A stretch of DNA of 64,000 nucleotides from Shewanella psychropiezotolerans (GCF_007197555.1 NZ_CP041614.1:3340001-3404000); one strand, 5' to 3'; positions 8,970 through 20,458 are shown, numbered from the stretch's first letter. The notes: a model not told the origin generated them from the letters alone. A program made the numbers and translations.

Positions 8970-9608
8970 TTACCAGCGACAAACTTTTCGTAGGGGCATG
9001 ATCGCCTGTTTAAGCTCTGTGGTATCGAACAGCAAACCATCGATCTCTTCGGTATCTGAGTGCAATACCAAGGACTTATCTGCCAACATGGTCCTCATCA
9101 CCTTGATGGCAGGTAGGCCACGTCCGGTTCTGAAAATATAACCAGAATTATCACTCTGCCAACGTTGACCCTTACTGGCAGCCCTATTGACTGCTACCAG
9201 CATCGAGCCCGTCTCGAAATAGTGCGATAACACCAACTCCACCCGACTTATTCCGTCGATACAACTCAACATCAATATGGGCCTAGGGGGCACTGCGCCG
9301 ATGGCGGAAGCGGTTAACCAGACATTGTCGCTATCCTCTTCACGGCCCAGAAAGAAACTTGAACCGGCTTGCCTCTGCTCTTCGTTCTTAGTGGCACGTA
9401 ACCACTCCACCGCATGTGTCGATGCCTGAAGGCCTGTTTGCTGTGCCATCAGAGGCGTTGCAAAAACCTGATCGAAGCAATATAAGCGTTCGAGTTTACT
9501 GGTGATCTTGACGCAAACCTGAGCATCATTGAGCAGCTGTGGCTCTGCGTGACACATAGCCGGTAACAAGAGTACCCCTGTCAGGACCCATCCCTTCACC
9601 TGTGACAT
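8970..9608 (-). CDS. tagO: T6SS-associated periplasmic protein TagO/VasI
   Basis: A 212-residue exported protein. The ATG at 9608 overlaps the vasH stop (TAATG), implying coupled translation; a longer upstream frame would run into vasH. A signal peptide is plain (MSQVKGWVLTGVLLLPAMCHA, cut after residue ~21). The body contains CVKITSKLERLYCFDQVF and the ARTWLRE-type VEWLRATKNEEQ stretch of the TagO family. Its position between vasH and tssA is the same as VCA0118. Its biochemical role is not established. Confidence 0.87.
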   Translation of the reverse strand: MSQVKGWVLTGVLLLPAMCHAEPQLLNDAQVCVKITSKLERLYCFDQVFATPLMAQQTGLQASTHAVEWLRATKNEEQRQAGSSFFLGREEDSDNVWLTASAIGAVPPRPILMLSCIDGISRVELVLSHYFETGSMLVAVNRAASKGQRWQSDNSGYIFRTGRGLPAIKVMRTMLADKSLVLHSDTEEIDGLLFDTTELKQAIMPLRKVCRW

Positions 9609-11167
9609 TATTCGTTTATCTCCAACTTTAAGCATTTATGCGAGAAGGTCCGTTTGGGCATGCCCAGACTCATGGCGGCTTTGGCCCTGTCGCCCTTAAA
9701 TTTATCCAGTCTGTCGCGGATCACCTGACGTTCAAATTCTGCTACTGCTAGCCTAAGGTCTTCGATATCGCCAAAGTCCCCCTCAACAGATGAGACACAT
9801 CTGATGTCGATTAACTCAGCGGATTCAAACTCGGGTAATGCAGACACCTCCAACTCACCATGGTGACTCGTCAGGGCGCAGGCGTACTCGATAATGTTAC
9901 GTAATTCGCGCACATTGCCAGGATAACTGTGACGCTTAAGTTTCAGCAACGTCTCATAGCGTACCCCTGTGATCTCGCGCCTGTGGTGACGATTAAAGCC
10001 ATTGATAAAGTGATTCACCAACAAAGACAGATCATCGAGACGTTCGCTTAACGCTGGAACATGAATGGGAAACTGACACAGACGATAATAGAGATCCCGG
10101 CGAAAATCGCCGTTATCGACTCTCTGTTTAAGGTTCACATGGGTCGCCGCCACTAAGCGAAAGTTAGAGTGTTCTTCCTTCGATGCGCCCAGCGCGCGAA
10201 AGTGACCCGACTCGAGTACCCGTAGCAACTTAGATTGCAGGTTAAGCGGCATATCGCCGATCTCATCGAGAAACAAGGTGCCCTTATTCGCCTGGGCTAT
10301 CAGTCCCTTCTTTTTAGCATGGGCACCGGAAAAAGCGCCCTTCTCATATCCGAACAGCTCAGATTCAAGCAAATTTTCCGGAATGGCAGCGCAGTTGATG
10401 GCAACAAATTGTTCATCGTGACGCTGAGAATGCTCGTGAATGGCTTTGGCTACTAACTCCTTGCCGGTTCCGGTTGCTCCCTGCACCATCACGGACAGAT
10501 CTGTGCCCGAGACGCGTAAGATCTCGCCCCGCAGCTTATACATCTTGTCCGCCTCGCCCACCAGGATCTGTGACAGGGCCTTTAGGCTCTTCTGATGACG
10601 GATCTCATCCTTGGCTTGAGACAATGAGTCGGCAAGAAAACTAGCTTGCCCCGACTGACTCGCCACGGTATTGAGCAGCTGCCAATGGCGCATAAATACG
10701 CCGCAGTAATGTTGCCATTGCTGATCCTGCAGCATCTCCTTAGTCTCGACTACCGAAACCGCGAAAATCAGCAGGCCAGACACATGCTGGTCCTGGATCA
10801 GGGGAAACATCAACAGGTTTATCTCTTGGGGAAGCCCTGACACCAGCTGGACAAACTTAACCTCTTCGCGCCAGTAGGCCAGACTAAAATAATCCAGTAC
10901 CATTGGCTTGCCTGTCTGTAACACATGGGCGAAAGGATGACTAAAATCGGTCACATCCCAGTCGGCCTCCGTATCCACCTTGAGCCGTTTATCGGCCCGA
11001 AATTGCGACAAAATCAAGCGTCGACCATCCACAGAAGGCACGAGTAACACACAATCGCTCAGGCACAGCTGCTGCTGTAGCGTCCGCATAAACTGAGCCG
11101 TTAACTCATGCTCCCGGGTGCATTCGAGCAGACTTGAAGTCTGCTCTAGCCACTGCTTACTGGTCAC
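9608..11167 (-). CDS. vasH: Sigma54-dependent T6SS activator VasH
   Basis: A bacterial enhancer-binding protein (519 aa) that drives RpoN transcription of hcp and related operons. The N-terminal ~165 residues form a GAF-like sensor. The AAA+ domain has Walker A GATGTGKE (230-237) and a GAFSGA loop at 277-282, where most family members have GAFTGA; the T-to-S change keeps the hydroxyl thought to contact sigma54. The C-terminus is a Fis-type helix-turn-helix (DRAKAAMSLGMPKRTF). The GTG start overlaps the clpV stop (TAGTG). The visible target is the hcp promoter at 2443-2458. Confidence 0.95.
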   Translation of the reverse strand: MTSKQWLEQTSSLLECTREHELTAQFMRTLQQQLCLSDCVLLVPSVDGRRLILSQFRADKRLKVDTEADWDVTDFSHPFAHVLQTGKPMVLDYFSLAYWREEVKFVQLVSGLPQEINLLMFPLIQDQHVSGLLIFAVSVVETKEMLQDQQWQHYCGVFMRHWQLLNTVASQSGQASFLADSLSQAKDEIRHQKSLKALSQILVGEADKMYKLRGEILRVSGTDLSVMVQGATGTGKELVAKAIHEHSQRHDEQFVAINCAAIPENLLESELFGYEKGAFSGAHAKKKGLIAQANKGTLFLDEIGDMPLNLQSKLLRVLESGHFRALGASKEEHSNFRLVAATHVNLKQRVDNGDFRRDLYYRLCQFPIHVPALSERLDDLSLLVNHFINGFNRHHRREITGVRYETLLKLKRHSYPGNVRELRNIIEYACALTSHHGELEVSALPEFESAELIDIRCVSSVEGDFGDIEDLRLAVAEFERQVIRDRLDKFKGDRAKAAMSLGMPKRTFSHKCLKLEINE

Positions 11168-13751
11168 TAACTGACCTCTCCAACAAACTCACCTTGATGA
11201 CAAGCCAAGCGGATCTCATTCACGGCCTGCTTATTGGCGAGCTTATTGAGTAGCGCCAGGGCGATGGGAGGTAACATCTGCCCATCTATGATGGCTTCGA
11301 GCATACGGGCACCATTTTCTGTGCGGCCGGTACGATTGATGATCTCATCGATAAGCGCTGGGTCGCATTCCACCCGCGCCTTGTATCTGAGCTCGAGTCG
11401 CTCAGTCAAAGACGCGAGTTTAGACTCGACTATCTGTCTCAGTACCGCTTCACCCAATGGCAGATAAGGCACTATCTCCATGCGTGCCAGCAGGGCTGGC
11501 TTAAAGAAGTCGGCCAACTCAGGATAAAGCTTATCTTCCAGGACGTCCGGCTCATCAGCATGCTCGACTATGGTCTGATAGCCAAGATTAGAGGTCATGA
11601 AGAAGAGAATATTTTGGCAATCGATCAGACGGCCCTCGCCGTCAGCCAATTCGCCCTTGTCGAATGCCTGATAGAAAAGATTGAGCACATCGGGATGGGC
11701 CTTCTCCACTTCATCGAGCAACACAATAGAGTAAGGCATCTTCCTGATAGACTCAGTCAGGATCCCCCCTCGCCGAAACCTACGTAACCCGGAGGCGAGC
11801 CTATGAGGCGAGATACCGTGTGCTTCTCCTGATACTCAGACATATTGATGGTGGTCAAAAATTGCTTGCCGCCATATAACTGCTCGGCTATCTGAATCAC
11901 GGTTTCGGTTTTACCCACACCACTTGGGCCTACAAGCAAGAATGCGCCTTTGGGTCTCCCCGCCTTACGCAGATCGGCTCGCGCCGTCAGCATGTTCTTG
12001 TGTAAGCGCGAAATGGCAATCTCCTGCCCCTTGACCGATGCACTCAGAAGTTCGGGCAGATGAGTGATTTTATGCAGCTCATCACTATTCATCTGCGCTA
12101 CGGGTACCCCGGTCCAATCGGCAATCACGGCGGCTATCTGCTGCTCATCCACCTGCGGGATAATGAGTTTATGCTCTTTACTCATCTCATCGAGCACAGA
12201 CTCTGTGGCCTGAAGTTCGCTGCGCAGTGTTGAATCACCCGCTTGCTCATCTTCGAGTATGGCTTGCCTCAAGCTGATGATCTTCTCGACTATCTCCTTT
12301 TGCTGATGCCAGGATGCCTCGAGCTGCTGGTATTCTTCACGGGCAGTGGCGATATCTTCAGCAAGCTTAGTCAGATACTCCTCATCCACGGCCTGACCCA
12401 GATTGAGCTGACGGGTCAACAGCGCCACCTCGACCTCAGTCTGATGTATCTTTCCCTCTAATTGAGCCAAACGACGAGGCGGGGAGCTAAGATTAATAGC
12501 GATGCGGGCACATGCGGTGTCCAGCACATCGATGGCCTTGTCCGGCAGTTGACGACCCGAAATGTAACGATTAGACAGATGCGCCGCGGCTTTCAGGGCG
12601 CAATCTTGTATCAGCACCTTATGGGCCGATTCATATACGCCGTGCAGGCCGCGCATGATGGTCACGGCCTGCTCCGGTGTCGGCTCATCTAACTTTACCA
12701 GTTGAAAACGTCGGGTCAGGGCTGGGTCTTTCTCGAAGTACTTCTTATATTCTTTCCAGGTCGTGGCGCCTATGGTGCGCAGCTCGCCGCGGGCCAATGC
12801 GGGCTTAAGCAGGTTAGCCGCGTCGCCGCCCCCCTCCTGATTCCCAGCGCCAATCAGGGTATGCGCCTCATCGATGAAGAGTATGATGGGCGTCGCCGAT
12901 AGCTTAACTTCTTCTATCACGCCCTTGAGGCGCTTCTCGAACTCGCCTTTGACCGATGCTCCCGCCTGCAGCAGGCCAAGATCCAAAGATAGGAGCTCGA
13001 CACCCTTAAGTGAATCCGGCACCTTACCAGCGACGATTCGCAGCGCTAGTCCTTCTACCACAGCGCTCTTACCCACACCGGCATCTCCCACCACGATGGG
13101 ATTGTTCTTACGACGCCGACACAGGATGTCGATCATCAGGTTGATCTCATCATCTCGGCATAAAACCGGATCCAGCTCCTCATCACGAGCCTGCTGAGTG
13201 AAACTGCTGGTAAACTTATCCAGTGCTGAATTAGCCGTAGCCACAGGCTGAGAGGCTGATTTCTCCGATTTGCTCTCTGACTCCGCAGAGCTTGCGGTCA
13301 AGGCATTGAACTCTTTACGCAGGCCTTCACGATTGATATCGGCGAAAAAATGTGTCAGCTCAAACGGCAGATAACGACTCGACTGCATCAGGGCTGCGAT
13401 AAAAATGGCGCCGGATCTCAGCTGAGTCTGTCCCAGCTCCGTAGTTGACAGTAACCAGGCATCCTGGAGTAACTCCACCAACAGAGGTGAGAATGACGGA
13501 TAGGTATCTAAGCTCTCGCCCCTTGGCAAGGCCTCCCCGAGTATCGACTTGAGCTCGTCTAGGTTACAGTCGACTTGCTTAAGTATCACCCTCACATCTG
13601 ACAGAGGATTTTCCAACAGGCTGTACAAGAGATGCGCTAAGGTTATCTCTTCATTTCTTCTGCTGATACAGAAAGAAGCCGCCTCTTCCATGGCTAATTT
13701 GTTGATAGGATTTAATTTAGTAATGAGCGCACTCAATTCTATACGGATCAT
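11167..13751 (-). CDS. clpV: T6SS sheath-recycling ATPase ClpV, broken by one missing base
   Basis: A HSP100 ATPase that disassembles the contracted TssB/TssC sheath. Residues 1-150 are the Clp-N domain. The first AAA+ domain has GDAGVGKS (222-229) and [12 protein letters not shown], a coiled M region follows, and the second AAA+ domain has GPSGVGKT (608-615). The frame then stops after [10 protein letters not shown]. The rest continues in the other frame as [24 protein letters not shown] to a stop at 11167. The break is a run of six C on the plus strand (11764-11769). A seventh restores an 861-residue protein, the normal ClpV length. I read it as one gene and the break as a probable sequencing error. 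Confidence 0.93.
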
Positions 13752-13760
13752 AAAACGTCC

Positions 13761-14546
13761 TTAATTTAAGATCTGATAAAGTTTGTCCAACACGCCGGCA
13801 GACTTATTGGCAAGGGACACAGAATAAAAGATAAATATCACGGTCAGCATGGCAAAAAAACCTGCAAACACGGTCCAGATGGGCATCTGTCTGCCGATCT
13901 GAAAGCGGGTATTGACCACATGTTCGGTGGCGCTGGTCAGCAGCTGTGGCTCCTCTTCTCTAAGGTTCCTTAGGGTCTCAAACAGGCGGTTAACTATCTT
14001 GTCGAACTCCTCACGTCCATTTTCCATGACCTTATATCTGCCTTCGAAACCCAAGCTGAAACACAGATAGATAAACTCAAGCAACTCCTGATAGGTTCCT
14101 GGCTCCGTCTCTAAACGCTGTAAGATACTGAAGACTTTCTCGCCGCCCCAGGTTTCATTATGAAACCGGGTCAAGAGTGAGTGCTGCGCCCAGACACTGT
14201 CGGCTCCCCAGGCCGTGTTCATCACGGCCTCATCGATGAAGCAGCACAGCACGTAACGATAAGCTAATATGATGGCGCGATCGTAACCGGACTCGGTGAG
14301 CTCAGCCTCTATAGCAGAGATATCATCGACACTGTTATCATAGAGCTGCTGCACATCCTGCAAATCCGCCAGTTTCCTGACCCTGAGTACCATGCCAATC
14401 AGAGGAGACGCCGCATCGATCAGTTGATTGATGTTGTCGCCACGTAATTGGAACCAATACTCTTTATCGGCGTCGATATTGCTCACCTCATCGAACAGGA
14501 CATCGTCCAGTTGTTGCTCGGTAAGGGATTGTTTCTGGGGTTTCAT
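13761..14546 (-). CDS. tssL: T6SS inner-membrane protein TssL (DotU/VasF)
   Basis: A 261-residue DotU-family protein that forms the inner-membrane base of the complex with TssM. A hook-shaped cytoplasmic helical domain fills residues ~30-210. It includes the conserved YVLCCFIDEAVMNTAWG and LLTRFHNETWGGEKVF segments. A single C-terminal transmembrane helix spans about 225-245 (IWTVFAGFFAMLTVIFIFYS). There is no peptidoglycan-binding OmpA extension, as is usual for VasF. Only 4 nt separate it from tssK. Confidence 0.96.
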   Translation of the reverse strand: MKPQKQSLTEQQLDDVLFDEVSNIDADKEYWFQLRGDNINQLIDAASPLIGMVLRVRKLADLQDVQQLYDNSVDDISAIEAELTESGYDRAIILAYRYVLCCFIDEAVMNTAWGADSVWAQHSLLTRFHNETWGGEKVFSILQRLETEPGTYQELLEFIYLCFSLGFEGRYKVMENGREEFDKIVNRLFETLRNLREEEPQLLTSATEHVVNTRFQIGRQMPIWTVFAGFFAMLTVIFIFYSVSLANKSAGVLDKLYQILN

Positions 14547-14550
14547 CGCA

Positions 14551-15884
14551 TTAACTCCTTATTGCCCAGAACTGCAGCTCAAGCTCTGGGAAATCACCGG
14601 CAACGTGGAAGGCAAAACCACTGGAATGGTTCAGCATCTGCCATGACGGGCTCGATCGATCTAGCTGAAAATAGGTATAACCTGCGTGATAAGGCAGTTG
14701 CCTAGGTGCGACAGGCAGAGGCGTCAGACCCACACCCGGTAGTTGCAGTGAAATAAGTTCACGAATTTTCTCAACTGAGGCAATCTTGGTCTGTTGAATA
14801 AACAATTTCTTCAGCTCCTCCAATGGGATCTTGGCGCGAACCGCGAGGATGAAGTCGGCATCCTTGATAAGCTCCGGATCCTGAACTGGCGCTACCATCA
14901 GGCCGTACTTACGCTTATGTAGCTGCAGAGACACGGCTTTTGGCTCGAGCACGATACTCAACGACTGACGCAACATGGACATCAACAGTGAGAAAGACTG
15001 TACTGGCATATCATGATCATAGGGGCTGAATGTGGGGCTAAGCGGCTGTCGTCGGTGAATGAAAACAATTCACCACAAATACTGACCAACTGCTGATAGA
15101 GTTGCTCCGGATGCAGGCTTTTTAGTTGAGAAATATGTTGCAGGATTGGCTGCATACGGTTCAGTGACTGGAGTAGCATGAAATCAGACACATCCGCCAC
15201 ACCACCCTGACTAGGGGAGCCGATACGTTGAGCGATATTTTTTGCCCGCTCTCGCATCAAACCCGCCATCTCACCGATGAAACGGTGCAAAAATGGCACC
15301 CCGACAACATTGAGGTTACAGGGAATGAAATGGGGATCGAGTACCACGCTGCCGTCGGGGCGTTTTTCCAATATTTTGGCGATGGCCACCGAACTATAAG
15401 CACTGCGATCTTCCTTCTCCAGCATCAAGCGCATATGTAGCGGACTCACTTCTATGGTGGAGAAGTCTCCCTGAGGACTGTGGAGATCCCGCACTTCATG
15501 ACGGCGCATCACATAACGGGAGTTACCGGACTCTGAGGTCTCGGCTACCTCGGTTATCGAATCGCTGCGAAGAGATAAGGCCAAGTAAACAATCTGGTTG
15601 GCCAAGGATCCATCCACGACCTCCAGGGCATTAGGGAGCAGATCTTCCTGAGGCATGTTGAACACAGTGCCATCGGGCATCACTCCCTTGGCTCTTTGTA
15701 TGGCGATACGACCGAAGCTCAGGTACTCGGGATTCAATTCCAGTTCAGATATTCCGTAGAGGTATCCGTTTACCGAAGACAACCTCACATCGGTTACGTA
15801 TTCAAAATATCTTTGCTGCTGCTGAAAATGTTGTGGTTTGATGAATAGACCTTCGGCCCAAATTACTCTATTTCTTGACGACAT
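14551..15884 (-). CDS. tssK: T6SS baseplate protein TssK (VasE), broken by one missing base
   Basis: TssK links the baseplate to the membrane complex through TssL. The N-terminal 287 or so residues (MSSRNRVIWAEGLFIKPQHFQQQQRYFE) are in one frame. The remainder (SFSLLMSMLRQSLSIVLEPKAV to QFWAIRS) is shifted. The switch lies around 15029-15037. One extra base, either in the GGGG run (15034-15037, giving LAPTFSPYDHDMPVQ) or in the neighbouring AAT (giving LAPHFSPYDHD), restores a 444-residue protein, the usual VasE length. The first-frame reading ends with an unlikely tail, SAPMIMICQYSLSHC. Confidence 0.93.
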
Positions 15885-15886
15885 GT

Positions 15887-16360
15887 TTATTCCACTTTAT
15901 CCAGTATGACTTCCTGTTCTTTAAGCAAGATCAGTAGATGGTACTCACGGCCAATTGATTTAATTTTGATGACTTTCTTCCATTGAGACACCTCAGGATC
16001 GCCGTATTGGGCCATCACACCGATATAACGTGTGTCTTCATCGATAGCTTTTGGCTCGATAAACTTAAACTGCCCCGGAAGCATGGTGTAATCACTGTGA
16101 TCGACATAGTTGGTTCCCAGCGCATCTTCATGATCTTCGATCAGCGAATCATAGTCGGCAGCGAGCAGCTTGGAATCATCCTCGAGCTCGAACACCTGAA
16201 AAGCTAACGGCGACGGTTTTCCCTCTAGATTTGGGTTAACCTCATCCAGAGCCAATATGCTGTAGGTCAGTATGGTCGGCAGGTCTTTAGGCTTGGAGCT
16301 ACTACATGCAAACAACTGACTCAAGACTACAAGCATGAGACCCAAGCGCAGGCGATTCAT
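15887..16360 (-). CDS. tssJ: T6SS outer-membrane lipoprotein TssJ (VasD)
   Basis: A lipoprotein (157 aa) that anchors the periplasmic end of TssM in the outer membrane. The ATG at 16360 overlaps the stop of the FHA gene (TGATG). A lipoprotein signal peptide ends in LSQLFAC, so Cys20 is the likely lipidated residue. The mature part has the VasD beta-sandwich pattern, with TYSILALDEVNPNLEGKPSPLAFQVFEL and FIEPKAIDEDTRYIGVMAQY. The overlaps on both sides support one operon. Confidence 0.95.
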   Translation of the reverse strand: MNRLRLGLMLVVLSQLFACSSSKPKDLPTILTYSILALDEVNPNLEGKPSPLAFQVFELEDDSKLLAADYDSLIEDHEDALGTNYVDHSDYTMLPGQFKFIEPKAIDEDTRYIGVMAQYGDPEVSQWKKVIKIKSIGREYHLLILLKEQEVILDKVE

Positions 16361-17709
16361 CAACAATCCCTTTGAAGTTCACGCAGCTTGCGATCGTAAG
16401 CCTGCTCGAAGACTTCCCAGAACAGTTTCTCGAAGCCTTTTTGACGATTAGAGGTGAGTTCGGCATAGTACTTTTCATACATAGACCAGGCCCACTTATC
16501 GCCAGTCTCAAGGTTGGCATCGCTGCTCTTGCGGTACTGACTGAAACGCTTAAGCAACTTCTCCGGAGAGAAAGCCATCAAGATGTAATCCAGCGCCTCA
16601 GATATTGCCGTCTGTACCGCTTGGTTATGCTGCTCAACCGACTGTAAACTCTCAGTAATTGCCGATGCTGAAGAGAGATGTACCGGGCTTCGGTCATCAT
16701 CAAACAGGGTCTTTACTGTGTCTTCATAATTCAGACCCAGTCTCAGAGGATTATCCTCGATAGGTTGCAAATTCTTGTTCATCAGCTGATAGCGACCCTG
16801 ACTGGCCGTGTCATGCAGTGACAAGATGCCGGAAATGGCGGCTTTAAGTGACGCCCCAAGATCCACCGAGATGGCCTGCATCTGCTCGCTGTCGCGCACA
16901 TCACCAAGCTGTACGCCCAGACCACGAAACAGAGGTCCGGCGGTGAGGTGATTACCCACAGGGTGAATCGATGGCACTGAATTCTTGTCAAAATCCGTAT
17001 GTAATTCAGATTCCAATAAATCTAACGTTTTTTCGTCCATGGTAAAATTATCCAAATAAGTATGCTTCTTCAATGCGATAGCCGAGTCTTGTGTGTACTC
17101 GGAATCTGCCTGCATGGTTAACTCTTTATCTGAGCCCAGGAGCTGACTGTCTATCAGACTCATCTCTGTTTCCTGCTCTGGGTCTAATGAGGTAAAGCTC
17201 AGTACTTTATTTCTCCCCTGCTGCTCCAGTGCATCCAAAGCTTGCATGGGATCGTCGATGGCGGCGAGCTTCACCTCGGCAACCAAGCCCGCCGATAAAG
17301 CCGACGTCTGGGTGAGATCCGATAAGGCTTGCTCATCAAACATCTCAGATAACTGTTTGGTCATTGCCGATGAACGCTCGTTCTCGCTCCCCAGAGATAT
17401 TCTGACCTTGTAGGGACCGATGGAGATTTCATCATTTTCATTCAGGCTAGCCATGCGATTCAGGCCTATTGGCATAGACGATTGATTGACGAAGACTTCA
17501 CCACACAAATCTTCGACACAAAATTGTTCATCCAGCCATAGAATGCGACATTGCTGCGCCTTAACTTCATTTAAACGGTGCTTTAATTGCCAATCTGCAC
17601 CAGGGCTGCTTCCTATGACTCCGCCTTGCTTGGTAAAACGAATGTAAGGGAGCAGTCCCGCATCAAGCATCTGAGAATTAACAATATTTAATGAAATTAC
17701 TTTATCCAC
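16360..17709 (-). CDS. tagH: T6SS FHA-domain protein (VasC/TagH/Fha)
   Basis: A 449-residue cytoplasmic protein. Residues ~25-110 form an FHA phosphothreonine-binding domain (VIGSSPGADWQL, DEQFCVEDLCGEVFVNQ, LNENDEISIGPYKVRI). An acidic, low-complexity linker follows. The C-terminal ~180 residues are the T6SS-FHA domain (KLLKRFSQYRKSSDANLETGDKWAWSMYEKYY). No PpkA kinase or PppA phosphatase gene is visible here, as in the V. cholerae cluster, so phospho-control of this protein is not supported by the context. Confidence 0.9.
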   Translation of the reverse strand: MDKVISLNIVNSQMLDAGLLPYIRFTKQGGVIGSSPGADWQLKHRLNEVKAQQCRILWLDEQFCVEDLCGEVFVNQSSMPIGLNRMASLNENDEISIGPYKVRISLGSENERSSAMTKQLSEMFDEQALSDLTQTSALSAGLVAEVKLAAIDDPMQALDALEQQGRNKVLSFTSLDPEQETEMSLIDSQLLGSDKELTMQADSEYTQDSAIALKKHTYLDNFTMDEKTLDLLESELHTDFDKNSVPSIHPVGNHLTAGPLFRGLGVQLGDVRDSEQMQAISVDLGASLKAAISGILSLHDTASQGRYQLMNKNLQPIEDNPLRLGLNYEDTVKTLFDDDRSPVHLSSASAITESLQSVEQHNQAVQTAISEALDYILMAFSPEKLLKRFSQYRKSSDANLETGDKWAWSMYEKYYAELTSNRQKGFEKLFWEVFEQAYDRKLRELQRDC

Positions 17710-17720
17710 TTCGACCCTCT

Positions 17721-18728
17721 TTACTGTCTAATTTGTATCAATACTTGCTGATTTTCAATCTCAGCCTGTCCCAGAAATGATGACCAGCCAAGTTGACCCC
17801 CCTTGCCCTCTCCGAGCCTTAACAGCGGAACCTCATCAGTCTTGAGTGTCAGCTCAAAATCGAATGCCATCTGCTCTCTGAGTATCACTTCCATCACCTT
17901 ACACAGGGCCTTGTACTCCTTACCCGAAGGCAGAAAATCCTTAAATCGCTCGAGCGATAAGTTCTTGATACACAAAACGAACTTACCGGTAATATCGCCG
18001 ACTCTCGACCCCAGCATGGTGTCCTGACCTAAGGACACATTGCGCTGACCTAAGATGCAACGCTGGGAATCCGGGATCTGTACATGACGAAACTCCCACT
18101 GCCTGATTGACACATCTTCGAGTTCGAAACAATGGGCCACGATACCGGCTACTGTTTGCGGTGAGCGACTGCGTCCGGCTAAGGTGCCGGCATAGGCCAG
18201 CATCTTGCACCAGTTAATCGGCGTATCGCCGCGAATGTCTTCATTGGCCAGCCCCACCAGGGCAAACACCTGTGAAGAAAACTTATCCACGGCATCATCT
18301 TGAAAACGTATGTAATAGCGATACTTACGCCAGGACCGATAAAATAAGGCGATCAAGCGATTATTAAAAAAATCCAGAAAATCACGCTTGATATTGGTCT
18401 CATCAAAAATAAGTTGCTCCAGCATATAGCTGGGCAGCGGTGACTGAGCCCCGTTTAATCCGAGAAACGTCGTCTCTAACTGGACCCTGTTCCCCGGATG
18501 TCTGTGCATTGCGCTCACATCGCTCGGCGCAAATCCCAAACTTGGGTTTGCGGTAAAAAATAGTTTCCCCAAACTCTCCCAAGATTGCTCTTCGGGATCG
18601 TTCCCCTCTAATTTATGCAGTAATTCAACCAGCTGAAAAAAATTATACGACCTTACATTCTCTACTTGCTTGTGCCCTTCACTCTCATCTGCTAGATCAG
18701 AGGTTGCTGGCCAATCTGAATATCCCAT
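17721..18728 (-). CDS. tssG: T6SS baseplate protein TssG
   Basis: A wedge component of the baseplate that pairs with two TssF subunits. The 335-residue protein carries the family's FFQLVELLHKL start, LSFAPSDV-like region (GFAPSDVSAMHRH), TFLGLNGAQSPLPSYMLE and the GRSRSPQTVAGIVAHCF segment. Its ATG lies 37 nt inside the 3' end of tssF in another frame, so the two are likely translationally coupled. The frame is intact. Confidence 0.95.
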   Translation of the reverse strand: MGYSDWPATSDLADESEGHKQVENVRSYNFFQLVELLHKLEGNDPEEQSWESLGKLFFTANPSLGFAPSDVSAMHRHPGNRVQLETTFLGLNGAQSPLPSYMLEQLIFDETNIKRDFLDFFNNRLIALFYRSWRKYRYYIRFQDDAVDKFSSQVFALVGLANEDIRGDTPINWCKMLAYAGTLAGRSRSPQTVAGIVAHCFELEDVSIRQWEFRHVQIPDSQRCILGQRNVSLGQDTMLGSRVGDITGKFVLCIKNLSLERFKDFLPSGKEYKALCKVMEVILREQMAFDFELTLKTDEVPLLRLGEGKGGQLGWSSFLGQAEIENQQVLIQIRQ

Positions 18729-20457
18729 GTGTACTGTTCCTGATTGGCTGCATTGATCACAATCAACTCATGAAATGAATTGATGCTGGCGTAGAGAGCG
18801 AAGAATCGGCTTAACACAGTGCCGAACAGATAGAGATCTCCCTCGGATCCGAAGCAAGTTTGATCTAATACAATTTCTGACAGCAGACCACGTACAGGCA
18901 GTCCCCGCAAAATTCGCTCGGTTGGCCTGGATTCGATGCTAACAATGCCATCGAGACGCTTCTGGGTCACTCGTTCAGCTTGACGGTCGATCAATGCCTT
19001 AAAGTCATAGGCCCGGATGATCGAGCACAGGGCATCTTTAGATAACAGAGACAAATAGTTAAGGGATAAATTTGAGATAAGGGTCCACAGCATACTGCCA
19101 TCGAGCACGGGTCTCAGTGATGCATTGGGCTCGGTAATGTTCTTAAAAGTAGCGAAATTAGGTGAGCTGTCGGTGGCGACACAGATATCCCCTTTCCCAA
19201 TTGCATCGGCAGTTGACGGTTGGTGCATGTCAGCGATAACGACACGGCTTCGTTACCATCGAAACTTAAGGTTTCATCTCCCCTAACGAAGGAGAGGAAA
19301 TGGTCGAAACCATCTTCACGAATGCTCTCCTTAACCCTGAGGCGGTAGTAGAGTGCCACGCGATTTCTAACCCGCTCCACTTCGTGTTGGAAGCTCTCGA
19401 ACGGACTATAAATCCGCTCTTCGCCGCGCATTCTGCCAGAGTCTGAATCCAGCCAGCCCTGCACCTTGTCGACACTGAATATCTCGAAGTTCTCCGGCGA
19501 ACGGCTAGACGGAAATATGGGATACTCGATCTTCTTGCCGGTGAGGTCGATAGGATCGGCATCATGTTTAAACAGGTTCATCACAGGCACACAATAGAGT
19601 TGAAACGTCTCTTGCTTAATAAACACGTCCGCAGGTAAGGTGCGGGAGAAGGTTAATTTAAGCGAGAAATTACCAGTGAGGCCACTTGGCAAGCATTTAT
19701 GGATCTTACAAATGTCGAAGAACATGAAGGCATCGGGGAACGCCAGGTATTCCTGTAAAATTCGGTAGCCTTCATAGACATTCTTCGGATAAGGCAAGAT
19801 ACCGTCACCACTGTCGAAGCCGACACTCTTGAAACAACTCTTAGGCAGAGAATACTGCTTATCTCCGACACAGATAGCCATTCCCTCGAGATAATGATTC
19901 AACCAGAGGTAGAGCATCTGCGCACTGTAATTTTGTCCACCGAGATAGAAACGAAGATCTTCGAGTCCTATCTCATTTAAGGGCAGATCGCTCAAATTGG
20001 TGAAATGGATATCTATGATGGACGCTTCTCGCGAATGAAAGTCCTCTACCTTATCCACCAGCAGAGGATAGACATTGACATCGCGGCAGGTGGAAAAGTG
20101 ACACACTTGTCCAGACACAGGTCTGCTATTCAACATGCAGCCCTTCTCTATCCCTTGTCTATGACTGATGCCACGTTCTAATGGGGAGAAACTGACGATA
20201 CTGGTGCTGGGCACCGGACGCAGGTAATTAGGCCATAGCATGTTGATCATAGAGTGAGTGAGTTCGGGAAACTCATCTTCTATTTTTTCCCTTAACCTGC
20301 CAGTCAAAAATGCAAATCCTTCGAGCAGACGCTCTATATCCGGATCGGTATTATTGCCGTGCAGGTAGCGTGCAAGATGAGGGTGAAGATCGGAAAACTG
20401 CTTTCCCTGCTCCCTCAGAAACGCTAATTCATCCCTGAAATACTTGTCTTGAGACAC
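18692..20457 (-). CDS. tssF: T6SS baseplate protein TssF, broken by one missing base
   Basis: The main baseplate wedge protein. It starts MSQDKYFRDELAFLREQGKQF, with the typical HPHLARYLHGNNTDPDIERLLEGFAFL block. The first frame reads about 430 residues to QLPMQLGKG and then runs out into nonsense (ISVSPPTAHL). The authentic continuation, DICVATDSSPNFATFKNITEP, is in the neighbouring frame and runs to 18692. The switch is a CCCC run at 19189-19192. One more base gives GKGDICVATD and a 588-residue protein, the normal TssF size. Treated as one gene with a probable homopolymer error. Confidence 0.93.
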
Positions 20458-20458
20458 T